Shown here piece by piece: positions 1-6,932 of a DNA stretch of 13,772 nucleotides. A program made the translations under genes and the position numbers. The stretch is from an uncultured Lachnoclostridium sp. (GTDB lineage Bacteria; Bacillota; Clostridia; Lachnospirales; Lachnospiraceae). Position 1 is the first letter of the stretch. Every line of letters starts with the position of its first letter. Location: the NCBI GenBank assembly GCA_958425285.1, contig CATZVV010000022.1, positions 1 through 13,772 of the forward strand, given 5' to 3'. A model generated the notes under the pieces. It did not search any database, had not been told where the DNA came from, and saw only the letters and a list, made by a program, of their open reading frames with translations.

Positions 1-1617
1 CAGGTGTTTGAGGATACAACCGGACTATGACCGGGAGTATAAGTTGTTGGTGAAGGATCTGCTCTATCTTTTACACTGGCACCTGGAATTTTTAATAATA
101 GTTTCGATGGGATTGAACGCCCGCTTGAGGAAATTGCAAAAGAAAGCGGTGCTTTTATCCCAAGAGGTTCGAATGTAGAGTCATTAGATGTGCATAAGCT
201 TTGGGATGTTACGGTAGAGGTAGAGGTTGGCCAGCATGTAGATGGTGGTACAATTATTGCAACAACACCGGAAACAACAGCAATTGTTCACAAATCAATG
301 GTGCCTCCGAATCTGAGCGGAACTGTAAAAAAGGTAGCAAATAGCGGAAAGTATACGATAAACGATACTATTGTAACGATAGAGACAGATGAGGGTGAAA
401 CGAAGGAGCTTTCACTTGCTCAAAAGTGGCCGATTCGTGTACCGCGACCGGTACATAACCGATATTCCATTGACCGTCCACTCATCACTGGTCAGCGTAT
501 ATTAGATACACTTTTCCCAATTGCAAAGGGAGGAACCGCTGCTATTCCAGGAGGGTTTGGCACTGGGAAGACAATGACACAGCATCAGCTGGCAAAGTGG
601 TCAGATGCAGATATTATTATTTATATTGGATGCGGAGAACGTGGAAATGAAATGACAAATGTATTAGAGGAGTTTACAGAACTGATTGACCCGAAATCAG
701 GAAATCCACTGATGACAAGAACGACGCTGATTGCAAATACATCAAATATGCCGGTTGCTGCCCGTGAGGCAAGTATTTACACGGGGATTACACTGGCAGA
801 ATATTACCGGGATATGGGGTATCATGTTGCAATTATGGCAGATTCTACTTCCCGATGGGCAGAGGCACTCCGGGAATTATCCGGGCGCCTGGAAGAAATG
901 CCGGCAGAAGAAGGTTTCCCGGCTTATTTGGCATCTAGACTTTCTGCGTTTTATGAGCGTGCTGGATTCATGGAAACATTAAATGGAAAAGAGGGCAGTG
1001 TAACAATTATTGGTGCGGTTTCACCACAGGGCGGGGATTTTTCTGAACCGGTTACACAGAATACCAAACGTTTTGTAAAATGTTTCCTTGCCCTTGACCG
1101 TTCGCTAGCATATGCCAGACACTTCCCAGCGATTCATTGGCTTACCAGCTATAGTGAATATGTACCTGATTTGGAAAATTGGTATAATAAAAATATTGGA
1201 AGTGATTTTGTATCTTATCGTAATAAAATACTTAGTCTGCTTTCACAAGAAAATAGTTTAAATGAAATTGTAAAGCTGATTGGAAGTGATGTATTACCGG
1301 ATGATCAGAAATTGGTACTAGAGATTGCAAGAGTAATACGCCTTGGTTTTTTACAGCAAAATGCTTTTCATAAAGAAGATACTTTTGTTCCGTTGGAAAA
1401 ACAGTTAAAAATGATGGAAGTAATATTATACTTATATGAGAAGTCAAAGCAGTTGATTGACATGAATATGCCGATGGCATTGCTTAGGGAAAGTCCGATT
1501 TATGAAAAGCTGGTATCTATAAAATATGATGTAGCAAACAATGAACTCGAAAAATTTGATGAGTACAAGGTAATGATTGATGACTATTATAACGAATTCA
1601 TGAAAAAGAACGGATAG
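1..1617 (+). CDS. atpA: V/A-type ATP synthase catalytic subunit A (5' partial, two in-frame stops near window edge)
   Basis: Catalytic nucleotide-binding subunit of the V/A-type ATPase, which couples ATP hydrolysis or synthesis to H+ or Na+ movement; this gene does not show which ion. Numbering from the GTG at 190, the P-loop GGFGTGKT is at residues 121-128 and the GERGNEM motif at 149-155, followed by the ANTSNMPVAAREAS and DSTSRWAEALRE stretches typical of subunit A. Upstream of 190 the same frame still reads subunit A (QVFEDTTGL, then VVGEGSALSFTLAPG), so the gene really begins before the window. That stretch is interrupted by TGA at 28-30 and TAA at 40-42. No ATG, GTG or TTG lies in frame between 43 and 190, and the GTG at 190 has no good ribosome binding site; starting there would remove the N-terminal beta-barrel. 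The gene is therefore either broken or affected by sequence error at the edge. Subunit B follows within about 12 nt. Confidence 0.93.
25..45 (+). other. Two in-frame stop codons inside conserved subunit A sequence
   Basis: In the reading frame of subunit A the codons are cta, tga, ccg, gga, gta, taa, gtt, gtt. Family members usually read L-(R/K/G)-P-G-E-P-V-V here, so TGA replaces one residue and GTA-TAA replaces Glu-Pro. Homology continues in the same frame on both sides, so these are substitutions and not a frameshift. Clustering within 15 bases at the very edge of the sequence suggests read or assembly error at a contig end, but a genuine inactivating mutation cannot be excluded. Confidence 0.7.
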
Positions 1618-1623
1618 AGGTGA
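1616..1623 (+). promoter_or_regulatory. Ribosome binding site deciding the atpB start
   Basis: AGAGGTGA matches the 16S rRNA 3' end well. It abuts the ATG at 1624 with no spacer but lies 6 nt before the in-frame GTG at 1630, so it favours the GTG start, giving a protein beginning MAVEYLGLSE. Confidence 0.6.
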
Positions 1624-1629
1624 ATGCTT

Positions 1630-3009
1630 GTGGCAGTAGAATATTTAGGACTTAGTGAAATCAATGGTCCCCTTATCGTTTTAGAAGGTTTGAAGGATGC
1701 ATTTTTCGATGAAATTGTAGAATTTACCGTAGATGAAACAAAGAAAAAAGTAGGTCGTATTATTGAGGTCTATGAAGATAAAGCAATTATACAGGTTTTT
1801 GAGGGAACAGATGAAATGTCTTTGCAGAATACTCATACACGATTGACAGGACGCCCAATGGAAATTGCAGTATCAGAGGAAATGCAGGGTCGTATTTTTA
1901 ATGGAATGGGAAAACCAATTGATGGCTTAGGGGAGATTCATTCCAATGACCGCAGGGATGTGAATGGACTTCCGCTTAATCCGGTATCCAGAGAATATCC
2001 GAGGAATTATATTAGAACGGGGATTTCTGCAATTGATTGTCTGACAACTTTAATTCGAGGTCAAAAGCTTCCCATTTTTTCGGGAAACGGGTTACCTCAT
2101 GATCAGTTGGCAGCACAGATTGTAAAACAGGCATCGTTAGGAGATAACTCTACGGAAGAGTTTGGTATTGTATTTGCAGCTATGGGAGTGAAACATGATG
2201 TAGCTGACTTTTTTCGTCGGACATTTGAAGAAAGCGGCGCCATGGATCATGTAACAATGTTTTTGAATCTGGCAGATGACCCTGTTGTGGAACGTTTGAT
2301 TACTCCTAAGGTTGCATTAACAACGGCGGAATATTTGGCATACGAAAAAGATATGCATATACTTGTTATATTAACAGATATGACATCCTTTGCAGAAGCA
2401 ATGAGAGAAGTTTCATCATCAAAGGGTGAGATTCCAAGCCGAAAAGGGTATCCGGGTTATTTATACAGTGAATTTGCAACTTTGTATGAACGTGCCGGCA
2501 TTGTGAAGGGTGGTAAGGGATCGGTTACACAGATTCCGATACTGACAATGCCAAATGACGATATTACACATCCAATTCCTGACCTGACAGGGTATATTAC
2601 AGAAGGGCAGATTGTATTGGAACGATACTTACATCAGCAGGATATTTATCCGCCAATTAATGTGCTTCCTTCTTTATCCCGTTTGATGAAGGATGGTATT
2701 GGAGCCGGATTTACGAGAGAGGATCATCAGGATCTTGCGAATCAGTTGTTTTCTTCCTATGCTCATGTAGGAGATGCCAGAGCACTTGCCAGTGTAATTG
2801 GTGAAGATGAACTTTCCACCACAGATAAGAGATACCTGAAATTTGGTGCTGCATTTGAACAAGAATTTGTAAATCAGGGAAAAGAGGAAAATCGGACAAT
2901 CATCCAAACATTGGAAAAAGGTTGGGAACTTCTTCATATCCTTCCGAAAGAAGAGTTGGATCGTATTGATACAAAAATTCTATCAAAATATTATAAAGAA
3001 GAGTTGTAA
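1630..3009 (+). CDS. atpB: V/A-type ATP synthase regulatory subunit B
   Basis: Non-catalytic nucleotide-binding subunit that alternates with subunit A in the peripheral A3B3 ring. The protein (459 aa from GTG 1630) opens with the EYLGLSEINGPLIVLEG beta-barrel start typical of subunit B. Where a catalytic subunit has a P-loop it has SGNGLPHDQ (residues 151-159), the degenerate form expected of B. Conserved stretches MGVKHDVADFF, LADDPVVERL and EAMREVSSSKGEIPSRKGYPGYLY follow. Length is normal for the family and the frame is intact. I chose GTG 1630 because the AGAGGTGA site at 1616-1623 then has a 6-nt spacer and the protein starts MAVEY, as is usual; ATG 1624 would add two residues. It lies directly behind subunit A and 53 nt before subunit D, in the usual A-B-D order. 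Confidence 0.96.
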   Translation: MAVEYLGLSEINGPLIVLEGLKDAFFDEIVEFTVDETKKKVGRIIEVYEDKAIIQVFEGTDEMSLQNTHTRLTGRPMEIAVSEEMQGRIFNGMGKPIDGLGEIHSNDRRDVNGLPLNPVSREYPRNYIRTGISAIDCLTTLIRGQKLPIFSGNGLPHDQLAAQIVKQASLGDNSTEEFGIVFAAMGVKHDVADFFRRTFEESGAMDHVTMFLNLADDPVVERLITPKVALTTAEYLAYEKDMHILVILTDMTSFAEAMREVSSSKGEIPSRKGYPGYLYSEFATLYERAGIVKGGKGSVTQIPILTMPNDDITHPIPDLTGYITEGQIVLERYLHQQDIYPPINVLPSLSRLMKDGIGAGFTREDHQDLANQLFSSYAHVGDARALASVIGEDELSTTDKRYLKFGAAFEQEFVNQGKEENRTIIQTLEKGWELLHILPKEELDRIDTKILSKYYKEEL

Positions 3010-3062
3010 TTGGTGTAAAAAGAAGTTACAATAATAATTAGGAAGGAAAGGGCGGTGACAAA

Positions 3063-3683
3063 ATGGATACAAATGCATTTCCGACCAAAGCCAACCTGAT
3101 GAATGCCAAAAATTCTCTTTTGCTTGGAAAACAGGGATATGACCTGATGGATAAGAAGAGAAATATTCTTATTAAAGAATTAATGGAATTAATTGATAAG
3201 GCCGCAGATATTCAAAATGAAATTGACAGTACATTTACAAAGGCATATCAGGCATTGCAGCAGGCCAATATTGAAATGGGAATTCGAAATATTGAAGATC
3301 TCAGTATGACGATACCAATTGAAGATTCAATTCGGATTAAATCCAGAAGTGTAATGGGAACAGAAATTCCTTTTGTGGAATATGAAGAAGGAGAACGAGT
3401 GCCGGTTTATCCATTTATGGGAACAAGGGTATCACTGGATGAGGCTTATTTTCAATTTAATAAGGTAAAAGAACTGACAATACGCCTTTCTATGATTGAA
3501 AATTCAGCATACCGCTTGGCAAATAGTATTAAGAAAACTCAGCGGCGTGCGAATGCACTGAAGAATGTTACGATACCACGGTATACCCAATTGGTTGCAG
3601 ATATACAAAATGCGTTGGAAGAAAAAGAAAGGGAAGAATTTACAAGGTTAAAGGTAATAAAGAGAAGGAGTATTTCCGAATAA
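3063..3683 (+). CDS. atpD: V/A-type ATP synthase central-stalk subunit D
   Basis: Subunit D forms the rotating coiled-coil axle in the A3B3 ring and links catalysis to the membrane rotor. The 206-aa product starts FPTKANLMNAKNSLLLGKQG and continues DLMDKKRNILIKEL, the conserved N-terminal helix of the family. It ends with a second long helix (about residues 135-200), rich in Lys, Arg and Glu, that would pair with the first. Length is normal. The start at 3063 is supported by an AAAGGGCGGTGA ribosome binding site at 3047-3058, 4 nt upstream. It is the last ATPase gene here, following B as in other bacterial V-type operons. The next gene encodes a signalling enzyme and starts 22 nt later. Confidence 0.94.
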   Translation: MDTNAFPTKANLMNAKNSLLLGKQGYDLMDKKRNILIKELMELIDKAADIQNEIDSTFTKAYQALQQANIEMGIRNIEDLSMTIPIEDSIRIKSRSVMGTEIPFVEYEEGERVPVYPFMGTRVSLDEAYFQFNKVKELTIRLSMIENSAYRLANSIKKTQRRANALKNVTIPRYTQLVADIQNALEEKEREEFTRLKVIKRRSISE

Positions 3684-3705
3684 AAATTTCAGAAGGAATG
3701 CACAT

Positions 3706-4779
3706 ATGGGAAAAAGTAAGAGAGAAAAACTTGTCAATGTACGCAGGTTAACATCCGGTATGATTGTTGGACGTGATGTATATTCAAAAAATGATCGGTT
3801 ACTGGTAGCAGAAGGAACAATTCTTGATGACAACATAATCGCCCGTATTACTTTTTTTGGGGTTTTATCAATATATGTATTAGAAGAAGATTTTGAAGAA
3901 GATGAGTTGTCAGAAGATGATGAAGAGGGCGAAAAAGTATTTCGCGAGTTTCATAAATGCTACGAAACTTCGATTATTAATGTTGCGCATGGTTTTAATC
4001 AGATGATTGAAAATGGAAAGGATATTGATGAAGAAGCAGTTGTTGATGATGTAGACGCCATTATTGCCAGAACAAATACAAAATACCAGGTATTTGATAT
4101 GCTTCATTATATTCATGTATTTGACGATGAGACCTATATGCACTCTGTGAACTGTGCTCTGATTTGCAATGTGTTCGCGGGATGGCTGGGAATGTCAGAA
4201 ACGGAGAAGCATAAGCTTACGCTATGTGGTTTGTTTCATGATATTGGCAAGCTTCTTATTAGTAAAGATATTCTAAAAAAACCAGGCAAACTTACCGAGT
4301 CGGAATATCAGATTATTAAGCAGCATCCGGGAAAAGGGTATAATTTTTTAAAAGAAAAAAATATGGAAGAGGTAGTTTTGAATGCTACACTTTTTCATCA
4401 TGAGCGTAGAAATGGTTCTGGGTATCCAATGGGTCTAATGGAATCAGAAATCCAGCCCTTTACAGCAATTACAGCAATTGCGGATGTTTATGATGCGATG
4501 ACATCAAATCGCGTGTACCGGAAAGGTCTTTGTCCATTCAAAGTAATCCGGATTTTTGAACAGGAGGGTCGGGAAGAATTCACACCAGATTTTTTGGTGC
4601 CATTTTTGCGTAACCTTGCGGATACGTACCTTCAACATGACGTAAAGTTAAGTGATGGCCGGAAAGGAAGGATCTTACTTGTGAATGAAAAAGAATTATC
4701 CAGGCCGTCTGTTTTGGTTGGAAATAAATTAATTGATTTAAGCAAGCAGAGAAATCTGGATATTGTAAAGGTTTTATAG
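3706..4779 (+). CDS. HD-GYP domain protein, probable cyclic-dinucleotide phosphodiesterase
   Basis: HD-GYP proteins hydrolyse c-di-GMP or related cyclic dinucleotides using a metal centre. In this 357-aa protein the metal-binding set is visible: H146 (MHSVN), H178-D179 (FHDIGK), H207 (KQHPGKG), H231-H232-E233, the GYP at 239-241 and D260/D263 (ADVYDAMTSNRVYR). The usual HHExxDGxGYP reads HHERRNGSGYP, with Asn at 236 instead of Asp. The N-terminal 60 residues (RRLTSGMIVGRDVYS) resemble the small domain that often precedes HD-GYP in Clostridia, followed by a very acidic linker at 60-77. There is no membrane segment or receiver domain, so the protein should be cytoplasmic. AGAAGGA at 3691-3697 lies 8 nt before the ATG. 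The gene is probably read through from the ATPase genes, as the next terminator-like hairpin comes after it. Substrate (c-di-GMP or other) is inferred from family only. Confidence 0.88.
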   Translation: MGKSKREKLVNVRRLTSGMIVGRDVYSKNDRLLVAEGTILDDNIIARITFFGVLSIYVLEEDFEEDELSEDDEEGEKVFREFHKCYETSIINVAHGFNQMIENGKDIDEEAVVDDVDAIIARTNTKYQVFDMLHYIHVFDDETYMHSVNCALICNVFAGWLGMSETEKHKLTLCGLFHDIGKLLISKDILKKPGKLTESEYQIIKQHPGKGYNFLKEKNMEEVVLNATLFHHERRNGSGYPMGLMESEIQPFTAITAIADVYDAMTSNRVYRKGLCPFKVIRIFEQEGREEFTPDFLVPFLRNLADTYLQHDVKLSDGRKGRILLVNEKELSRPSVLVGNKLIDLSKQRNLDIVKVL

Positions 4780-4818
4780 AAGAAAAGGTGAAAGTATTTT
4801 TGCTATATAATTTTTATA

Positions 4819-4875
4819 GTAATCAAGCCCCTCCAAACTCGTTTGAAATAAATGAGTTTGGAGGGGCTTGATTAC
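4819..4875. terminator. Very long perfect hairpin, probable transcription terminator
   Basis: The left arm 4819-4840 is perfectly complementary to 4854-4875 (22 bp, with a run of seven G/C pairs broken by one A/T). The inner bases 4841-4845 and 4849-4853 can add five more pairs, two of them G-U, leaving an AAA loop. The stem lies 39 nt after the HD-GYP stop and is followed by a moderately T-rich tract (GTTTGTTTTC at 4877-4886). It separates the ATPase/HD-GYP unit from the next promoter. It is longer than most intrinsic terminators and lacks a clean T-run, so a processing signal or small mobile palindrome is an alternative. Confidence 0.75.
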
Positions 4876-4899
4876 AGTTTGTTTTCTCCAAATAAACTG
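4875..4899 (+). repeat. Second weak inverted repeat beside the long hairpin
   Basis: CAGTTTGTT (4875-4883) pairs with AATAAACTG (4891-4899), including one G-U pair, around a 7-nt loop. It touches the last base of the long hairpin and lies 36 nt upstream of the -35 box. It could be an accessory terminator stem or an operator; in A/T-rich DNA it could also be chance. Confidence 0.3.
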
Positions 4900-4934
4900 G
4901 TTAGTTATACAATTTTCAGTGCTACCTTTTCTAT

Positions 4935-4964
4935 TTGACAAGTATTACATTAAGCCTTTATAAT
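4935..4964 (+). promoter_or_regulatory. Sigma-A-type promoter of the hydrogenase operon
   Basis: A perfect -35 box TTGACA (4935-4940) and a perfect -10 box TATAAT (4959-4964) are separated by 18 nt, which predicts transcription starting near 4971 and a leader of about 36 nt before the ATG at 5007. It lies just after the terminator-like hairpin and is the only near-consensus promoter I found between the ATPase unit and the end of the run of genes. I saw no clear operator overlapping the boxes. Confidence 0.85.
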
Positions 4965-4993
4965 AAGAACAAAGACTTGTTAAACGGTAAAGC

Positions 4994-5000
4994 GAGGAGG
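4994..5000 (+). promoter_or_regulatory. Ribosome binding site deciding the start of the [2Fe-2S] gene
   Basis: GAGGAGG lies 6 nt before ATG 5007. It fixes the start there and rules out the longer frame that begins with TTG at 4935, which would run through the promoter itself. Confidence 0.9.
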
Positions 5001-5006
5001 ATAAAA

Positions 5007-5252
5007 ATGGATATTTTTGTTTGTGTAGGAAGCTCCTGTCATCTGAGAGGTTCATATGACATTATTAATCTGATGAAGGAAAAATTAGAGGAACATAATC
5101 TGACAGAAAAAGTAAATTTAAAGGCGGCCTTCTGTCTTGGAAAATGTACAGATGGCGTTAGTGTGAAGTTCAATGAAGAAATTGTCTGTGGTGTATCAAA
5201 AGATAATTTTGAAGAAATTTTTCAAACTTATGTTTTAAGTGCTATGGAATAG
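5007..5252 (+). CDS. Small thioredoxin-like [2Fe-2S] ferredoxin (NuoE/HydC-like domain)
   Basis: An 81-aa protein consisting of little more than a thioredoxin-like [2Fe-2S] ferredoxin fold. The four expected ligands are visible as C-x4-C near the N-terminus (CVGSSC, residues 5-10) and C-x3-C later (CLGKC, about residues 44-48), the pattern of the C-terminal domain of NuoE and of HydC-type hydrogenase subunits. The rest of a NuoE subunit is missing, so it is a stand-alone electron carrier or redox partner. It is the first gene after the promoter, and its stop codon overlaps the ribosome binding site of the hydrogenase-like sensor gene 9 nt downstream. The inferred role is electron exchange with that protein. 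The start at ATG 5007 is set by GAGGAGG 6 nt upstream. Confidence 0.88.
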   Translation: MDIFVCVGSSCHLRGSYDIINLMKEKLEEHNLTEKVNLKAAFCLGKCTDGVSVKFNEEIVCGVSKDNFEEIFQTYVLSAME

Positions 5253-5261
5253 GAGTAAGTT

Positions 5262-6932
5262 ATGAACACATATATCAAATCCAAAAGAGCGAATTGCAAA
5301 AACTGTTATAAATGTATTCGTCATTGTCCGGTAAAATCAATCCGATTTTCAGACAATCAGGCTTATATTGTAGAGGATGAATGTATTATGTGTGGGCGCT
5401 GTTATGTTGTCTGTCCACAGAATGCAAAGTATGTTTCGCCAAATGTAGAGGATGTAAAGCGATTGATTGAAAAAGGAGAAGAGGTATATGTCAGTATTGC
5501 ACCTTCCTTTGTTGCAAACTATCAGAATTCTACATTTTCAGGGATGGAAAAGGCATTAAAGAAACTTGGTTTTGCAGGAGTAGAGGAAACTGCAATCGGT
5601 GCAACAATTGTAAAGACAGAATATGAGGAAATGATAAAGAGAAGGGAACAGAAAGTGTTGATTTCCTCGTGTTGTCATACAATTAATACATTGATTCAGA
5701 AAAAGTTTCCTGAGGCATTATCTTATCTTGCTGCTATTGATACGCCAATGGTTGCACATTGCAAGAAGATCAAGAAAGAGCATGAAAATGCAAAGATTGT
5801 TTTTATTGGTCCATGTATTTCCAAAAAGGCAGAAGCAGACCAGTACCAGGAAATTGTAGATTATGTGCTGACATTTGAAGAACTGAGCAGTTGGCTGGAA
5901 GAAGAAGAAATACAAATTGAATCGATTGAAGATACCGGTGTTAAAGGAAGAGCTCGTATGTTTCCAACAACCGGGGGAATTATCAAAAGCATGATACAGC
6001 AGGATGAGAATTATACGTATGTTAGTATTGATGGCGTAAAAAATTGTATGCGTGCTTTACGTGATATTATTGATGGAAAAATGGAAAATTGTTTTGTTGA
6101 AATGTCAGCTTGTATCGGAAGTTGTATTGGAGGGCCGGCTATGAGCCGTGAGCAGAGACATCCCGTAAGTGATTTGATAACAGTTGCAAAATTTTCAGGA
6201 GGAAAAGATTTTGAGATTGAGACAGTGCCGGATATAAAAAAGGAAATTCCCTATATTGGTGTTCATCAGAATCTGCCGGGAAATGCCCAGATTGAGGAAA
6301 TTCTTCACAGCATGGGTAAAAAGACAAAAGAGGATGAATTAAATTGTGGCAGTTGTGGATATAACACATGTCGTGAGAAAGCAGTCGCTGTTTATTTAGG
6401 AAAAGCAGAAATCAGTATGTGTCTCCCATATCTAAAAGAAAAGGCAGAAAGTTTTTCTGATACAATTATCGGGAATACACCAAATGGAATCATTGTATTA
6501 AATGAACAGCTGGAAGTACAGCAGATTAATAAATCAGCTTGTGAGATGTTAAATATAAAGCATGCCAGTGATATACTAAATTGTCCGGTGGTCCGGATTT
6601 TAGACCCGATTGATTTTATTACAGTTAGTAATACAAAGCAGAGTATACGGGAAAAGCGAGTATATCTGGCTGAATATGAAAAGTATATTGAGGAAACAAT
6701 TACGTATGATAAAAATTCTGATGTTATTATCTTAATTATGCGTGACGTATCAGAGGAAGAACGTCAGGTACGTGAGAAAGAAAAATTAAGTAAGCATACG
6801 GTTGAAATTACAGATAAAGTAATAGAAAAACAAATGAGAGTTGTGCAGGAGATTGCGCTGCTTCTTGGTGAAACGACGGCAGAGACCAAGATTGCGTTAT
6901 CGAATTTAAAGGAGACATTAGAAAATGAATAA
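5262..6932 (+). CDS. PAS-containing [FeFe]-hydrogenase-like sensor protein (group C3 type)
   Basis: A 556-aa cytoplasmic protein. In order: two [4Fe-4S] ferredoxin motifs (C12/C15/C18/C22 and C41/C44/C47/C51), an H-cluster domain (about 70-310), a further Cys cluster (C362/C365/C370/C387, the FeS domain often seen in sensory hydrogenases and CO dehydrogenase partners), a PAS domain (about 396-495) and a charged helix likely to form a coiled coil (496-556). H-cluster motifs are SSCCHT (135-140), IGPCISKKAE (182-191) and MSACIGSC (281-288), so all four cluster-binding cysteines (138, 185, 284, 288) are present, but the surroundings differ from catalytic enzymes (TSCCPxW, MPCxxKxxE). A PAS output without a kinase domain and an 8-bp overlap with a phosphatase gene match the phosphatase-linked sensory class (C3). 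I infer H2 or redox sensing, relayed to the phosphatase. AGGAG at 5251-5255 supports the start. Confidence 0.9.
   Translation: MNTYIKSKRANCKNCYKCIRHCPVKSIRFSDNQAYIVEDECIMCGRCYVVCPQNAKYVSPNVEDVKRLIEKGEEVYVSIAPSFVANYQNSTFSGMEKALKKLGFAGVEETAIGATIVKTEYEEMIKRREQKVLISSCCHTINTLIQKKFPEALSYLAAIDTPMVAHCKKIKKEHENAKIVFIGPCISKKAEADQYQEIVDYVLTFEELSSWLEEEEIQIESIEDTGVKGRARMFPTTGGIIKSMIQQDENYTYVSIDGVKNCMRALRDIIDGKMENCFVEMSACIGSCIGGPAMSREQRHPVSDLITVAKFSGGKDFEIETVPDIKKEIPYIGVHQNLPGNAQIEEILHSMGKKTKEDELNCGSCGYNTCREKAVAVYLGKAEISMCLPYLKEKAESFSDTIIGNTPNGIIVLNEQLEVQQINKSACEMLNIKHASDILNCPVVRILDPIDFITVSNTKQSIREKRVYLAEYEKYIEETITYDKNSDVIILIMRDVSEEERQVREKEKLSKHTVEITDKVIEKQMRVVQEIALLLGETTAETKIALSNLKETLENE

Noticed and set aside
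28..42. Stop-codon recoding (for example TGA read as an amino acid) in subunit A
   Set aside because: A TAA lies next to the TGA, and other genes here use TAA, TAG and TGA as ordinary stops (esterase copy 2 ends in TGA). No selenocysteine-type element was seen.
4935..5006. N-terminal extension of the [2Fe-2S] protein from a TTG start at 4935
   Set aside because: It would translate through the -35 and -10 boxes; ATG 5007 has a strong GAGGAGG site 6 nt upstream and gives the normal domain start.
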